Shown: one piece after another, positions 5,935 through 6,063 of the stretch | Layout of the letters: each line of letters starts with the position of its first letter | Position numbering within the stretch: position 1 is the first letter of the stretch | Assembly (NCBI GenBank): GCA_022710245.1 | Contig: JAKLHH010000506.1 | Coordinates: 1 to 6,063, forward strand | DNA length: 6,063 bases | From: Myxococcota bacterium | GTDB lineage: Bacteria > Myxococcota > Polyangia > GCA-2747355 > JAKLHH01 | Direction: 5' to 3' | Translations under genes and position numbers: made by a program | Notes under the pieces: model-generated | What the model saw: the letters and a program-made list of their open reading frames with translations, nothing else | Databases searched by the model: none | What the model was told of the DNA's origin: nothing

Positions 5935-5953
5935 CGCGGGCGGCCTGCCCGCG
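5935..5953 (-). terminator. Intergenic hairpin between barrel and propeller genes
   Basis: CGCGGGC-GGCCT-GCCCGCG forms a perfect 7-bp stem with a 5-nt loop, starting 11 nt beyond the stop of the barrel protein and about 30 nt before the propeller start. With no T-tract it may be only a partial terminator or a processing/stability element that lowers downstream expression. This is inferred from position alone. Confidence 0.35.
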
Positions 5954-5964
5954 GCGCGGCGTGA

Positions 5965-6063
5965 CTAGAAGAAGTAGTGGCTGCCGATGCCGACGTAGAA
6001 CGCGTCGTGGAAGCCGCCGTCGAGGCGGATGGAGATCTGCTCGTTGATCTTGAAGTTGAGCCC
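5965..6063 (-). CDS. C-terminal end of an outer-membrane beta-barrel protein, 5' part beyond window
   Basis: The last 32 codons are open to the right edge and end at TAG (5965-5967). The residues NEQISIRLDGGFHDAFYVGI followed by GSHYFF show the alternating polar/hydrophobic pattern of transmembrane beta-strands, with a turn at DGG. The terminal Phe preceded by aromatic residues at alternate positions is the classic C-terminal signature recognised by the BAM assembly machinery. The protein is therefore probably an outer-membrane barrel, but the subfamily cannot be told from this fragment. It lies upstream of the propeller lipoprotein gene in the same direction. Confidence 0.7.
   Translation of the reverse strand, partial: GLNFKINEQISIRLDGGFHDAFYVGIGSHYFF

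Overview
The window is GC-rich DNA that looks like a Myxococcota (Polyangia-type deltaproteobacterial) chromosome. That is inferred from very high GC with strong GC3 in most genes, from secreted proteins of types common there (seven-bladed propeller lipoprotein, NTF2-like plus DLDGDG protein, small outer-membrane barrel), and from an orphan LuxR-type response regulator. No database search was possible, so the taxon is a guess. There is no tRNA, rRNA, CRISPR array, transposase or integrase in the window.

Layout, left to right: (1) the 5' part of a small lipoprotein-like gene on the minus strand (1-552, running off the left edge), in DNA of clearly lower GC; (2) a divergent intergenic region (553-883) with a candidate sigma70 promoter; (3) an orphan receiver/LuxR-HTH response regulator on plus (884-1612); (4) a 286-bp convergent spacer, much of which is a degenerate array with a period of about 21 bp, plus a hairpin; (5) an unrecognised, mostly helical 251-residue protein on minus (1899-2654) with a candidate TTGACA promoter; (6) a divergent spacer holding a 43-bp copy of the 3' end of the propeller gene; (7) an exported NTF2-like/DLDGDG protein on plus (2895-4313); (8) a convergent hairpin; (9) a seven-bladed propeller lipoprotein with an Asp-Ala-Arg pentapeptide linker on minus (4346-5902); (10) the last 32 codons of an outer-membrane beta-barrel protein on minus (5965-6063).

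The right half reads as a cell-envelope locus: barrel protein and propeller lipoprotein lie in the same direction 62 bp apart and may be co-transcribed, and the exported NTF2-like protein converges on them. The response regulator and the 251-residue protein have no visible partners, so no pathway can be assigned. The most interesting structures are the 43-bp direct repeat flanking the plus-strand NTF2-like gene, whose differences look like those of a once-coding paralogue end, and the 21-bp degenerate array between convergent genes. I see no convincing complete novel system such as a defence island, biosynthetic cluster or mobile element.
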